From Ananas comosus (lineage: Eukaryota; Streptophyta; Magnoliopsida; Poales; Bromeliaceae): 64,000 nucleotides of DNA. Of the stretch, positions 49,401 to 61,313 are shown one piece after another. The stretch covers positions 6,568,975-6,632,974 of the forward strand of contig NC_033623.1 in assembly GCF_001540865.1 (NCBI RefSeq). The letters are read 5' to 3'. A program made the position numbers and the translations under genes. The notes below the pieces were generated by a model, which saw only the letters and a list, made by a program, of their open reading frames with translations, was not told the origin of the DNA and ran no database searches. The first letter of the stretch is position 1, and each line of letters begins with the position of its first letter.

Positions 49401-52400
49401 TATATTTATTGGTCTAATGGGTTTAAAACATCTAAAATAAACCCAAAACCAACCTACTATCCGCTCCATTCCCTCTCTCCGTTTAGTTCGCTCCCTTTCC
49501 GGTCCCTCCCCCTCACTCCTCTCAGACCGGTCTCTCTCCCTTTCTCAACTCGTAACACTCATCCCTCTCTCCCGCTCGTCCATCACCTCCGATTGCCTCC
49601 GGTTCTCTCTCTCTGCTTATTCAACTCGACTCGCCTCTCCCTCTATGGTGTTCATCTTTCTCTCCTTTCCTCTCTCTCTAGTTTCTCTCTTGTGTATATG
49701 TCTTTGTTTTTTTTAAGCAGTGTTTTGTCTTTTTTTTTAGGCAGTGGTTTTCTTTGTTTTATTTTTAAAAAAAAACAGTATTTTACTTTGATAAAATGAA
49801 CTTTTTAAAGTTTAAAAAAGTTTTTGAAAGTTGAAAATAAAAAATGATCTTATATATTCACCGAATTGGAGTTTAATTTATTGAATGGATTCGAAAGCAA
49901 CCGATAGAGATCCTGCATGGAAGTATGTACATTTAGCAAATTTGAAAGTAAAAAATGATCTTACATATAATTTTTTGCGGAAAAGTGACAAGAGAAGGGA
50001 TATACCGAGCAAAGCAGTATATTGTTGGAGGTTTCCAAAATGCAAAAGCATCCACGAAATGTCCGCTGCATGTGAGGGAGGAAATAAAAGATTTTATGAT
50101 AAAGAAAGTGACAGAGAAGGAACAAAATGAGTTCATGCCGGATTTTGAATATGCATATCACTTCAATGACAATGAAGAGGGAGATGATGTTGCGGAATCG
50201 AACTCTGAAAGAAAAAAAGTTCAAAGCAAAAGTAGCGGATGCAGTATTGGTAGTAGAAGTGCACCCAAAAAACCAAGGCAAAAGGAACCAATGGATTTGT
50301 ATTTCACTCCCAATGCAGAGAAGATATTTCAAGACAGAAAAGATGGAAAAATGAAACAAACTACGATTAATGAAGTTTGTAGGAAAGAGTTGAGAGAAAA
50401 TTGGTGTAGAGAACTAGCTAGATGGTTTTATAATGCAAGAATACCTTTCAATGCTACTAGTTGTGATAGCTTTCATGCGGCACTCGAACCTGTTGGACAA
50501 TACGGCATTGGTTTTAAACCACTTTCTATTTACAAGTTACGAATTCCTTTTGTTCAAAAGAAGGCTCAACAACCGAAGAATTCAATGAATGGCCATATGG
50601 AGGAATGGGCAAAGACTAGATGTAGTATAATGTGCGATGGATAGATGGACAAGAGACAAAGGGCCCTTATAAACTTTCTTGCGAATTCTCCAATGGGAAT
50701 TGTGTTTATCGAATCTATTGATGCCTCCAATTACTCTAAAACTGGAGAAGATGTTTAAGTTATTGGATAATATGGTGGAGAATATTAGGGAGGCAAATGT
50801 CGTTCAAATTGTGACTGATAGTGTATCGAACAATGTGTTGACTGGTAAAAAATTTTGTATAAAAAGTAAATTAATTTTGTTTCAGTATATACTTCAATTT
50901 TACGTTATTATATGAAATATATGTGAAATTTTAATAGAAAAATTATTGGAAGCAAAACGACCAAATTTATATTGGTCACCTTCTGCAGCCCATTGTATTG
51001 ATTTGATGCTTGAGGACATTAGAAAGATACTCGAGGTGTATAGAATAGTGAAAAGGGCAACAACATTGAGTGGTTATGTTTATGCCCGCACGGGCATGGT
51101 CAACATGATGAGACGTTTCACAGCCCAAAGAGAGTTGCTTAGGCCTGTTGTAACAAGATTTGCAACAGCCTTTCTTACCCTTCAACGGTTACATAAGCAA
51201 AAGAGCAGCTTTAGAAAGATGTTCACATCGGATGATTGGACCAAAAGTAAATGGGCAAAACTACAAGCGGGTAAAAATGCAACTATCATTGTATTGATGC
51301 CCACATTTTGGACTAGCATTGTTTATATTCTTAAAATTTTTGGTCCTCTTGTTCGTCGTATACTTCAACTAGTTGACGGTGAAAAAAGGCCAGCAATGGG
51401 TCATATTTACGAGGCTATGGGCAGAGCAAAGGAAGCAATTGAAAGTCTTTTAAGGGGAGGGAGGAGAAATATAGTGAAGTATTCAAGATTATTGATAATA
51501 GATGGCAATGCCAGCTTCATCGCCCTTTGCATGTCGCTGGTCATTTCTTAAACACTGAATTTTTTTATTCAAATTCAAAAATTTGTAGAGATGAGGAGAT
51601 TATGTTGGGTTTATATCAAGCTTTACAAAGATTAGTTGCAAAAGCTGAAGAACAAGATAAAGTATGCGATCAACTAAGTGTATATCGTGAAGCACATGGC
51701 CTTTTCAGAACTAATATGGCAATTCGACAAAGAAAAATAAAGTCACCAGGTATGTTAGTTCTATACTACTTGCTAATAGTATAGTACTATTATAAATCTA
51801 TGCATTATACATTTTAATAGTTATTACTAATTTGTAGTAAGATTAGATAAGAAACAAATGCACCCATTTACATACATTATTAATTTATAGTTAATATAAC
51901 ATTTATATGAACAGCTGAGTAGTGGAAATTGTTTGGGTCATCAACACCAGACTTGCAAAAAGTTGCGATTAGGGCTCTTAGCCTCACTTGTAGTGCTTCC
52001 AATTGTGAGCGAAATTGGAGGGTATTTGAACATGCAAGTTATCTATATTAAATCATCTTCTACTGTAGTTAACTAGTTATAGTATTTCAGTATTTGATAG
52101 TTTTGAGTTCGTAATTTAATACTTGAAATTTCATATTATCTTTATTATCATAAAGTTGTTTGTTTTTTTGTAGCTTCATAGTAAGAAAAGAAATAGACTC
52201 ACGCAAAAACGCTTGAATGATTTAGTGTATGTAGGGTACAATAGAGTATTGAGGTGGCGATATAAATTGCGTCACACCATAGATCCTATCTCAATGAATG
52301 AAATTGATGAGAGTAATGCTATGTTGCACAGATACGGATACGGGGATACGGATACGATACGATACGAATACGGTGATACGGCAATTTCTAAAACTTCTAA

Positions 52401-55400
52401 GATACGATACGCGGGATATACTTAAATAAAATATTATTTTAAATATATTTAAATGTATGTTGATTATATGTAATGATATATTGAGAACAATTAGAATATC
52501 TAGACTATATTAAGGAATATATTCTAATATGCATTAACTTGTATAATTATTCTACATATGTTCATAAAAAAAGATAATCAATCATATAAAATAATAATTC
52601 AAAAAGTATCAAACCAACTATCATTCAACTTGATCAAATGATAACAATAAATATATAGTCGCACAAACTAGATAATTAGCCATTCAATATATATGTCTGA
52701 TTTGTTAGTTCTATTATTAAAATAGTAATAAAAAAATATGCTAACAATTTAATAGAGAAGGAAAAAAAAATCATATTTTCTATAGCCTTTGTTGCTTAAT
52801 AATAGGTTGACAAATTAGATGGAAGAGAGTAAATACTGTGTGAAGAGAGAACGAAAGGGAGCGCCTTCTACCATTCAAGAACAAAAAGATAGATGAAATG
52901 ATGAATTGAACAGATATTGGTGTTTTTCTCACTCTTTTCCTTCTTTCCAATAGGTTTGGACGTGAGCTTTTAAAAAAATTTTAAGTTTCAATCATTTTAG
53001 ACCAAAAAAGAGCGGGGTCGTGTCCCCCCCCGTATCCCCCAATATCCCTCACATATCCGAGCCATATCCGATATTTTTTTATTTTTTAAAAATGTCAGAT
53101 ACTTCATTCCCGTATCGGGCGCGTATCGGGCGCGTATTGGGCGCGTATCGGTATCCGATACGTATCCGATACGGATACGGCATGAAATTTGAAGTATCCG
53201 TGCTTCATAGTAGTAATGAATGGTTGATTAGAAGAATGGATGAAAACAACGATGATGAGAGGGAAGATAAGGATAATGTTTGGAAAGATGACACATTGAC
53301 ATGGAGTATAGTGGCTAAAGCAGCAGGGGTGAATCAGCCTACCCATCATACTAAATCACGTAGTTCCACCAAGCGTAGTGGTAAAAGAAAGGCAAAAGCT
53401 TCATCTTCTCAATCTCGGAATATTAGTAACTTTATAAATGATGAAGAGCCTAATTTTGATGAGACTCGAGACATAGAGGATGAAGAAGAAGAAGACATTG
53501 GAGATGACAAATCTAACGAGGGAGAGGAGTATTCTTTATCAAGTGATGAAAATGATGATTGATGATTGAGAGGAGTGGGGAGAGAGAACTAATCAACATT
53601 TCTAATATGACGTATTTTGGCTTGGAGCCTTAAACACTTAGCTTTCATGTGATCATGATGCCCTTTTAATTATTTTTGGCTTGAAACTTTAAAATTTTAT
53701 ACATGTTACTTTTTATAATCATGTGCTTATAATTATATGTTTTTGACATCAAAGTTTTCTACATGTTTGTGAATTACTAGTTACCTTTATGTTGGTCTTA
53801 TCTGGAGACAAAAAGGTACTTTGTTCTTTCCTGTTATTTTGTTTTTAAAATTACCACTTGGCTTCTTTTCTTTTCTTCGTTTGTTTTTGTCCAAAAACAT
53901 GATTATTGGATAGTTACAGAATATTTATTGTAATATGATTTTAAAGTGTATATTTAGTACTACTTAATAATTATTAGAAAGTATAGTACAGAATTTCTTG
54001 ATTATTTCAAAATTTTATAAAAGTGTGCGCCTTACCTCTCTAGGGCGCGCGCCTTGTCTTTCTCCAGACCTTTTATTAATTGCCTTTAAAAACATAGGAC
54101 GTCCTCCGTGACGATCATAAAAATCATTAGTAGCCACTTTTGAGGATCACCCCAACCATCACAAACAATATTTATACCTTTCGCACTCCATGTTTCCTTA
54201 ATCAATTCTAACAAAATTTCTACACAGACTCCTACCTTTGAAGTAGTTTTTAGCATATTAACACCAAGAAGAACATAGTCACTAACATATGATTGGTCGC
54301 ATATGTGTATAAACTAATATAGTGAGGGCTTCTAGAGATTAAATAACAAGCCGCTGGTGTGACGAACTTAAAAATTTAGAGTTGATTGTTTCGGCAAAGA
54401 TAGTTGGTAATAGTGGAAGGCTAGATTGAAAGGGATTATAGGATACAAAAAAATGAGAGAGAAGGTAAGATACAAGAAGTGCACCAGTCATGCGATTGCG
54501 AGGGATCCACAATTAACGAGGCGGTGACAATACCACAGGCAGAACTTCAGCGGCGGGGAAGAAAAAGAGGCAAGGATCCGAGAAAAGAGGGGTAGAAGCA
54601 GAAGCCGATATAATCACAAGGAAGGAAGAGACAACAATCAAATTGAAGAAGAAGATTACCTCCGCGCGAAGGAGCATTGACGATCACACCGGGAAGGGTT
54701 TTTGACCTAGTTTTGGATATGGACTGACTCACAAAATGTTAGGCAGCTAATAATTGTGAGAGCGGAGTTATGACCTTTCATTAACCTCGACAAAAGAAGC
54801 TTGTGTACCGAGGATGTAAAAGCTCGCTCTTTGCAATTACGGTATCCACATCGCGTGCGAAAAAATTGATTAATAGTGGTTGTGTTGCCTACTTAGCAAC
54901 GGTGGTGAAGATCGAAAGGAGGTTTCTGTGCTCGAGAATGTTCCTATAGTACGAGAGTTCCCAGATGTCTTTCCGATAGAGTTACCCGGGATACCACCAG
55001 ACCAAGAGATCAAATTCGTCATAGGCCTGATACCCGGGATCGCCGATTTCAAAGGCAGCCTATCGAATGACACCGACTGAGTGGAAAGAGTTGAAAAATC
55101 AACTGCAGGATCTATTGGATAATGGCTTCATTAAATTGAGTGTATCGCCTTGGGGAGCCACGGTGCTATTCGTAAAAAAGGAAGATGGTTCGCTACAGTT
55201 GCGTGTAGACTACCATGACAAAGTCACCATCAAAAATAAATACCCGTTGCCCAATATCAATGACTTATGTGATCAACATCAATAATCTCAGTGTATTCTA
55301 AGATCATTTGCAATCCGAACATCACCAACTAAAGGTTAAGCCGGAGGATGTGCATAAGACTGCGTTTCGGACGCGGTATGGGCACTATGAATTCAAGGTA

Positions 55401-58400
55401 ATATCATTTGGGCTTATTAATGCCCCGACAGCATTCATGAATTTAACGAACCATGTATTCAAGTCCTTGTTGGACCGGTTTGTCGAAGAGTTCATACACG
55501 ACATCTGGGCCTACTTCCGAAGTAATGAGGAACAAGAAAAGCATCTTCGATTAGTATTGCAAGTTCTTTGGAAGAATAAGGTATATGCCAAGCTGAAGAA
55601 GTGCGACCTTTGGATTCGTAAGGTCGCCTTTCTGGGTAACGTGATTTCAAAAAGTGGATTTTTTAGGATTTTCTGAGAATTTTTCTGATAGAGCTAGAAA
55701 AAGCTTAATTAGCGTAGCTAAGTAAAAAATAGTGCGCTTAATTAGCGTATATGATGTTATCTGGAAAGCCTAACAGAATTAAGGTAAAAATAAAGGTTGT
55801 TAAATGAAAAGGTTGTTCCCTAAACCCTAAACCCTAAACCCTAAACCCTAAAACTCTGATACCAAGAGGGGGGAAAGAGGGGCTAGAGAGTTTAGGCTTG
55901 GCTAGTTCCAAGTTTAAGCTTTAGGGTTTAGGGTTTAGGGTTTAGAAGAAGGTGCGGAAATGATTTTTAAACACAAACTACAAGTCTGTTGTTATAAAAA
56001 ACCCTTAAGATAAAAACCCTAGGATTTATGGAGAAAACCCTAGTCTATTTATAAAAACCCTAAGATAGTAGGAAAAACAAACCTTTGAAAGAAGCAAAAA
56101 CCTAAAAAGGATTTTTAAAATATTTTTTGGATTTTTTAGGATTTTTAGGGAAATGCGGAAATAGTAGAGTTGGGTCAGATTATGTAATATATTAAAAATT
56201 AAGTATTAGAATATACCGGTTAAAAAGGATAAGTNCCGAGTTTTAGGAAAATTGCATCATCGAAAATTTAATGAGATAAAGAGTTTTAGAAATATAAAAA
56301 ACATCTGAAAAATTTTTATCTTGATTTCTAGAAGGGAGTACCAGACGGGACCTACTTTAAAAAAGATTTGGAAACTTAGTTTATTTTCTAAAAACGGAAA
56401 TTTTAAATTTGCACTTCATCCTATTTTTATTCATCCTACAAATATCATTCAAGACATATATTATTTTCTTTCCGTTCCTCTTTTACTGTGAACTATTTAT
56501 CAAACAATTTCATCTAAACATCCACCTATCCATCCCAATTAAATTAATATCAGTGGACCCAAAGAAAGTTGAAGCGATAAAGGATTGTCCCTGATCAACA
56601 AATGTAATCGAGATTTGTGGTTTTCTCGGTCTTGCCGGGTATTATCGACGATTCATGGAGAGGTTTTCTATGATCTTCGGTCCACTGATGCGCCTTACTT
56701 CATTTGGAGCGAGGATTGGGATCAAAGCTTCAAAGAGTTAAAGGTAAGTTGACCACAACTCCAATTCTTGCCCTGCCAGTTGCAGAGAAGGACTTCGTGG
56801 TATATAGTGACGCGTCGCGAAACAGTCTTTGGTGCGTGCTGATGCAACGTGGGCAAGTCATAGCATATGCCTCCCGCCAATTGAAAAATTATAAACAAAA
56901 TTATCCCACTCATGACTTAAAGCTAGCGGCAGTGGCCTTCGCACTCAAGCTATTAAGATACTATTTGTACGGAGAATGTTACAAGGTTTACACAGACCAT
57001 AAGAGCTTCAATATTTATTCACTCAGAAAGAGTTAAACTTAAGACAACGTAGGTGGTGAGAACTGCTAAAAGATTATGACATAACCATCTTATACCATCC
57101 AAAAAAAGCCAATGCAGTAGCCGATGCGCTCAACAAAAAGTTCGTGGAAAACCTCATGATGATAATCATGATTCAGCCACGGTTGCTTACGGGAATAAGG
57201 CGATTCGACATGGAAGTTGTAATTCCGGGTGCCCCCACAACACATGACTTTAATAATTCAACCGACCTTGTAGGAGAGAATATAAGGGAAAGTCTTTGGA
57301 CTTGGAACTCTAAAAGGTGCGAGGCGATAAAAAGTGTAGGTAAGCCAATGTGTTTGGTATGAGTTCGGAAGGGACTCTTCGAATCCGCGATCGGTTATGT
57401 GCGTCCAAGGACGAGAAAATTCATGAAAAAAAATACTTAGAGAAGCCATCGATCTCACTATACTACTTACCCGGGCAGCACCAAAATGTACAAAGACTTG
57501 AAAATGCATTATTGGCCAAATATGAAAAAAGATATAGGGTGTTTTATGGCACAATGTTTAGTGTACCAACAAGCATAAGCGAAACATTGTCTCCCAATGA
57601 GAAAGATTCAAAATTTGTTGAATTCTCATGTGGAAATAGGAGAATATTTCAATGGATTTCATTGTAGGATTGCCTCGATCACGAGAAGGCCATGATGCAA
57701 TATGGGTGGTAGTAGACTGCTTGACGAAATCGGCTCATTTCTTGCCAATCCACACCACGTGGTAGAGGGACACGTTGAGGGACACGTTGCCGTGAGTTTA
57801 TCTGGATGACATTGTGAATCTGTATGGGGTTCTAGCATCCATAGTATTGGATCGAGATTCCCAGTTTGCATCACACTTCCGAATTCCCAGTTTGCATCGC
57901 AATTTTGGAAGAGCTACATGATGCTCTAGGCACTCGGCTCAATTTTAGCACTCTTCATCCCCAGACGGACAATCAGTCAGAAAGGACGATCCAAATTTGA
58001 GAGGACATGCTTTGAGCGTGTGTTCTTGATTTTAGGGTGCATTACACACTTTCTTGCCTATGGCAAAATTCGCTCGAAACAATGTTCGGGAACTAGTGGA
58101 ATGCCCTAAGCAACAAAACATAATTGGTACCAAATGGATATTTAAGAACAAGAAAAATGAAGATGGTATCATAATACAGAACAAAGCAAGACTTGTTACT
58201 CAAGGATATTCACCAATAGAAAGGATTGATTTGAAAAAACTTTCACCCCTGCTGCAAAACTTTCGCCCCTGTTGCCCGTCTTGAATTATCTATATTTTGT
58301 TCGCTATTGCTTGTCATTTTAAAATTAAACATTTTCAAATGGACAAAAAAAGCGATTTTCTAAACGAATTTTTAAAAGAGTACGTTTATGTTGAACAACC

Positions 58401-61313
58401 AAAAAGTTTTATAGATCCTAACCATCCAGATCATGTATACTGTTTGAAAAAGACTCTTTACAGTCTCAAACAAGCCCCGCGAGCATGGTATGAAAGATTG
58501 AAAATATTTATTGGAAAAGTGCTATATCCTAGAGGGAGCAAATAGAACTCTATTTGTGAATATCGGAACAATTTTATTATGGCACAAATATATGTTGACA
58601 ATATAGTCTTCGGAGCCACAAGAGATAAAGATGCCACAAAGTTTGCCGAGATAATGAAAAGTGAATTGAGATGTCAATCATGGGCGAACTTAATTATTTT
58701 CTCGGGCTGCAAGTCAAACAATCAAAAGATGGAATTCATTTATGTCAATCCAAATACACGAAGGATCTGGTCAAGAAATTTGGGTTGGAGAATTCTAAAG
58801 ACTTTCCTACTCCTATAGGTACAATTAACAAAGGACTTGGAGTTAGTATCCTATGTAAAACTGTTGATAAAAAACTTTACAGGAGTATGATTGGAAGTCT
58901 TTTATGCTTGATGGCGAGAAAAGCTAATATCTCCTTCAGCGTTGGTGTTTGCATCAAAATATCAAGTCAATCCGAAAGAAATCCATCTTAAAGCGATGAA
59001 ACGAATCATTTGATATATCAAAGGCACCGTAAATTATGGTATTTGGTAACCTATGGGGACATCGCTTGATCTTATAGGATACTAAGATGCCGATTGGGCT
59101 GGTTCGGTTGATGACAAAAAGTGTACCAGCGGCGCTTGTTTCTAAAGGTCATTGTCTTGTAGCATGGCATAATAAGAAATAAAATTGCAGTCATATCAAC
59201 TGCTGAAGCTAAAGTACATCTCTGCTGGAAGATGCTCTACACAATTCTTGTGGATGAAAAGCTTATTGAGCGACTATCGGATCCCCTCCAATACGGTGAC
59301 ACAATTCTTTGTGACAATACCATTGCCATAAATATTTTTAAAAAACCATGTTTTGCATTCTCGTACTAAACACATAAAACTTCAATATCACATTTTACGA
59401 GAACTAGTTGAATCAAATATTATTGAACTTGACTATATTGATGATCAATTAGCTGATATTTTGACAAAGCCTCTAGATCAAAAACATCTTATACATCTTC
59501 GGAAGGCAATTGATATGAACCCCTCCATCTATAGAGAGAGTTCTTTGGGCCTTAGTAATGCATGAATTGGTATTTAGTGCATAATTGTTTGATTTTATTA
59601 CATTACTTTGATAATTAATTTTGAATTTAGGTTTGAGTCCGTGAATTTGTAAATCACCTTGTACCCTAAAGTTTTCTTAGTGGATTTTTCATGTGATCAA
59701 TCCCGTGAGTTTTTTTTCTCATGGTTGGAGTTTTCCACGTAAAATTCTCGATTTGTCCGTTTTATTTTCTGTTTTATATTTAATACGCGGAGTTAATTGT
59801 GTTTTACGATCTTTCATCATCGCCTGTCACACCATTGTTGTTATTCAAAATTTTAAATGGGTTATCGCTGAATTTTATTTTATAGCGATGGTCTCTAAAA
59901 GTTCATTTAAATAGGCCTCACGGTATTGAGATTTATAACACAAGTTTGCATCTGTTCTTTAATTTGCCTTTTCTGCTGCACTGCTGCACTGCTGCAGTAC
60001 CACGCTACATTATTGTACTATATAACTATTCGTTGCATAGGCTAGCCTTGAAATCCTATCCTTAAAAATGAAAAATATTTGTGTTATTCTCTGTGAAATT
60101 CCAATTAGACTATAATTAAGCCAAAATTAATCTGAATCTAACCCAAATTGACTATGACTAAACCCAAATTAAGTCCAACACATGAAATTAACTTAAATAA
60201 GAAAGTTAATTTCTAATCAACTAATAAGCCTAGGCTACTGCATAAACAGAATTCCTCTATTTCATGTGAATATCATCAACCTTATAGCATGCATTGTGTG
60301 AGAACCCTATTTCAACAGAACACTCAGGCTGAGCCCAACTGAAACGAACCTTCAGATGACAAAGATACAACCCCAAAAATTCAAACTACAAGAAATGTCA
60401 AAACCAATGGTTAACTTGCTTGAAAAGCCTTCACATAATATGTTTTGCTGATGGGAAAATAACCTGTGCACAAATATATATCTTGTCTAATTTGCATTTG
60501 TCAGCAATGTTGAAAAAAAAAAGAATTAATGACTACTATCTAATTTCAGAATATTGCAAAGATCATTTCATAATGAAGACATCATAGTAAAAGAGAAGGT
60601 TCATCAAAAACCATACATGCCATTAACTGCTTCCACATAAACAGTTCAACCTTTTAAGAGCATGTTGCAGATGTGAGAATAGCAACGGAGCATAATTTCA
60701 AAAATCCAAATGTGCAAAATTACTCACCGCAGCAATTTATGTCAGCAACATCCAAGATGTATACTTTGGTTTGATATATATTTAAATGATAATCTCCCCA
60801 AAATTAGTACCTCTCAGCCATCAAAGTATCTAACTATTTGCATGCATTCAAGCACATCGAACCTACGCATCCTCTGAGGTGCGATAGTTAAGTAATTAAT
60901 GTCTAATTCAACAGTTTTAACTGGATGCGAACACTTTAATATAAGCTAAAACAGATGCATTTCATGCCTCCTACATACTTGCGTAATTATTTAGAATAAA
61001 AAGGACTTGACATTCAAAGAGGATCATTTTGAAAACACGTAATCTCATACCTTGGGCAACTCTTTGGCCTTTTCGGCATGACCAACACCAGCAACCACCG
61101 GCATCCGCCTGCAAAAACACATAAACAAGTTGTCAAAATAAACATGCAAATGGAACCAAGAGAGGAGTAAAAAGAGTTTAGACAGCGGAACTGGAGGCAG
61201 AAATCAAAGGCTCCTTCAACCATGTCGTCAACGGTGTTAAGTATTTCATTGATGAAGAGCTGTGGGTTGAGGCCTAAGACATCGAAGATCGCCTCGCTCT
61301 CCCTCACCTTCAT
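43485..61313 (-). CDS. MIS12: MIS12 kinetochore protein (complete, 7 exons, 12.6-kb intron 2)
   Basis: MIS12 is a subunit of the centromere-bound MIND/MIS12 complex, which links centromeric chromatin to the outer kinetochore. Exons on the minus strand: 61313-61192, 61108-61051, 48471-48352, 47678-47583, 45828-45690, 44163-44032, 43543-43485. All introns are GT/AG and phases agree, giving 241 residues; Arabidopsis MIS12 is of similar size. Hallmarks are [15 protein letters not shown] near residue 15, [16 protein letters not shown] (residues 80-95), the acidic stretch [20 protein letters not shown], and helical, coiled-coil-like segments to the end (LEDVHDIL). The ATG at 61313 is chosen because the family's conserved N-terminus starts there. 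A likely 3' splice site (CTGATTTAG) ends just upstream at ~61348, suggesting a 5'-UTR intron. Intron 2 (48472-61050) carries three classes of transposon, all on the opposite strand to the gene. No lesion breaks the coding sequence. Confidence 0.93.
46245..46700. repeat. GGC-type triplet repeat in MIS12 intron 4
   Basis: Runs of GGCGGC/GACGGC/TTGGGC triplets occur in two related blocks (46245-46370 and 46490-46665), each ending GGCGGCGTTAG.GG.GGACAC, GGCGGCAAC and ACAAAAA followed by a T/C-rich tract. Open frames through it read as low-complexity Gly/Ser/Asp or Ala/Thr, depending on frame, which argues against a real protein. It is flanked by CTCTCTCT tracts (46140-46230). Confidence 0.75.
48013..48219. 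repeat. 113-bp tandem duplication in MIS12 intron 3
   Basis: TCAACATGCAAAGTCTG (48013) and TCAACATGTATAGTCTG (48126) begin two copies that both contain ATTCCTAA.GCATATTAGGC, GCAATTTTTC and AGACTAATTA. Divergence of several percent suggests it is not recent. Confidence 0.85.
49282..49443. repeat. 83-bp tandem duplication
   Basis: GGATCTAGAAATATATGCTC starts at 49282 and again at 49365. The two copies look identical through CTAAAATAAACC, so the duplication is recent. It lies between the GC-rich end of the hAT element and its transposase. Confidence 0.9.
49885..53562 (+). pseudogene. hAT-family transposase (BED/DUF659 type), disrupted
   Basis: Transposase relic of a hAT DNA transposon. The start ([10 protein letters not shown]) leads into a zinc-finger-like segment [20 protein letters not shown], a basic linker, [21 protein letters not shown] core text, [11 protein letters not shown] with a candidate catalytic Asp, [13 protein letters not shown] (50985 on), and the dimerisation region [20 protein letters not shown]. 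The C-terminal tail is very acidic and Ser-rich. Two introns are likely (about 50843-50938 and 51749-51914). Damage: one extra T near 49970, a 4-bp GATA-type insertion near 50645, a frameshift near 51448, a TAG replacing a Trp codon near 51921, and an 893-bp MITE in the last exon. It cannot make a full protein. Confidence 0.85.
52319..53211. mobile_element. 893-bp MITE inside the hAT transposase, TSD AGTAATG
   Basis: The left end CTATGTTGCACAGATAC matches the inverted right end CTATGAAGCACGGATAC at 14 of 17 bases. AGTAATG flanks both sides (52312-52318, 53212-53218), with an eighth base differing. Subterminal DNA is rich in GATACG/CGTATC. No transposase. Reading resumes in frame after it with [10 protein letters not shown]. 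Confidence 0.85.
54107..54300 (-). pseudogene. Fragment of a second hAT/DUF659 transposase
   Basis: On the minus strand this reads [12 protein letters not shown], then [20 protein letters not shown] and WGDPQKWLL, the DUF659 segment of plant hAT-like transposases. It is a short fragment in the opposite orientation to the neighbouring transposase, so it comes from a separate insertion. Confidence 0.75.
54301..54879. other. No gene recognised
   Basis: Mixed sequence between the hAT fragment and the Gypsy pol relic. A purine-rich stretch occurs at 54450-54600. No motif identified. Confidence 0.3.
55659..56557. mobile_element. 899-bp insertion with inverted telomere-type repeats
   Basis: Interrupts the Gypsy RT. 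AGTGGA occurs on both sides (55653-55658, 56552-56557) and the reading of the RT resumes at SVDPKKVEA. The insert is AT-rich, carries two telomere-type tracts, repeated AACCCTA-type phrases and an N at 56235, and has no coding capacity or clear TIRs. The first 50 bp hold two copies of CTTAATTAGCGTA (near 55704 and 55737). Confidence 0.6.
55818..55945. repeat. Inverted interstitial telomere repeats
   Basis: Five perfect CCCTAAA units (55818-55852) and 3.7 TTTAGGG units (55920-55945) face each other across 67 bp. CCCTAAA is the usual plant telomere repeat. Together they could form a hairpin. Confidence 0.95.
58077..59572 (+). pseudogene. Ty1/Copia pol pseudogene (RT-RNase H)
   Basis: Copia RT and RNase H relic: [32 protein letters not shown] text, [31 protein letters not shown], then [14 protein letters not shown], where the YVDD catalytic box has become [15 protein letters not shown] follows, and the end is [12 protein letters not shown]...[12 protein letters not shown]. 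Frameshifts occur near 58285, 58545 and 58670-58720, and between 58990 and 59350. A 20-22 bp tandem duplication (CTTTC.CCCCTG.TGC) near 58237-58275 disrupts the segment after the LVTQGYS box. The Sire or Tork lineage is likely but not decided. It begins directly at the end of Gypsy integrase text. Confidence 0.88.
59573..61050. other. Right part of MIS12 intron 2
   Basis: 59637-59760 resembles the right part of the 29187-30446 solo LTR (AAATCACCTTGTA, CTTAGTGGATTTTT, GGAGTTTTCCACG), so it is probably the truncated 3' LTR of the Copia relic. The rest is ordinary AT-rich intron with a (CTGCTGCA) trio near 59980 and no gene. Confidence 0.5.

Larger units (their letters stand above)
49100..54090 (+). 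mobile_element. hAT-superfamily element in MIS12 intron 2 (approximate limits)
   Basis: GCGCCTAGG/GGCGCAAGGCGC-rich DNA at 49130-49255 and GCGCCTTACC/GGGCGCGCGCCTTG at 54025-54060 bracket the transposase pseudogene, as subterminal repeats of hAT elements often do. I could not define exact TIRs or the 8-bp duplication. It lies antisense to MIS12. Confidence 0.5.
54880..58080 (+). pseudogene. Ty3/Gypsy pol pseudogene (RT-RNase H-integrase)
   Basis: Pol relic of a Del/Tekay-like Gypsy retrotransposon. In order: protease/RT linker [18 protein letters not shown] (54946 on); RT with [33 protein letters not shown] and [15 protein letters not shown]; RNase H from about 56750 ([27 protein letters not shown]); HPGSTKMY-like zinc-binding text at 57470; integrase core [20 protein letters not shown] (57652) and [12 protein letters not shown] (57850). 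Several frameshifts and stops are present, and the RT active site reads FIHDIWAYF instead of F-x-DDI, so one catalytic Asp is lost. An 899-bp insertion (55659-56557) splits RT. No gag or LTRs are attached. It lies antisense in MIS12 intron 2. Confidence 0.9.

Noticed and set aside
55818..55945. A true chromosome end
   Set aside because: Only 5 and 3.7 units, facing each other, inside a retrotransposon within a gene intron.
58579..58818. Active Copia reverse transcriptase
   Set aside because: The YVDD box is YVDN and several frameshifts surround it.
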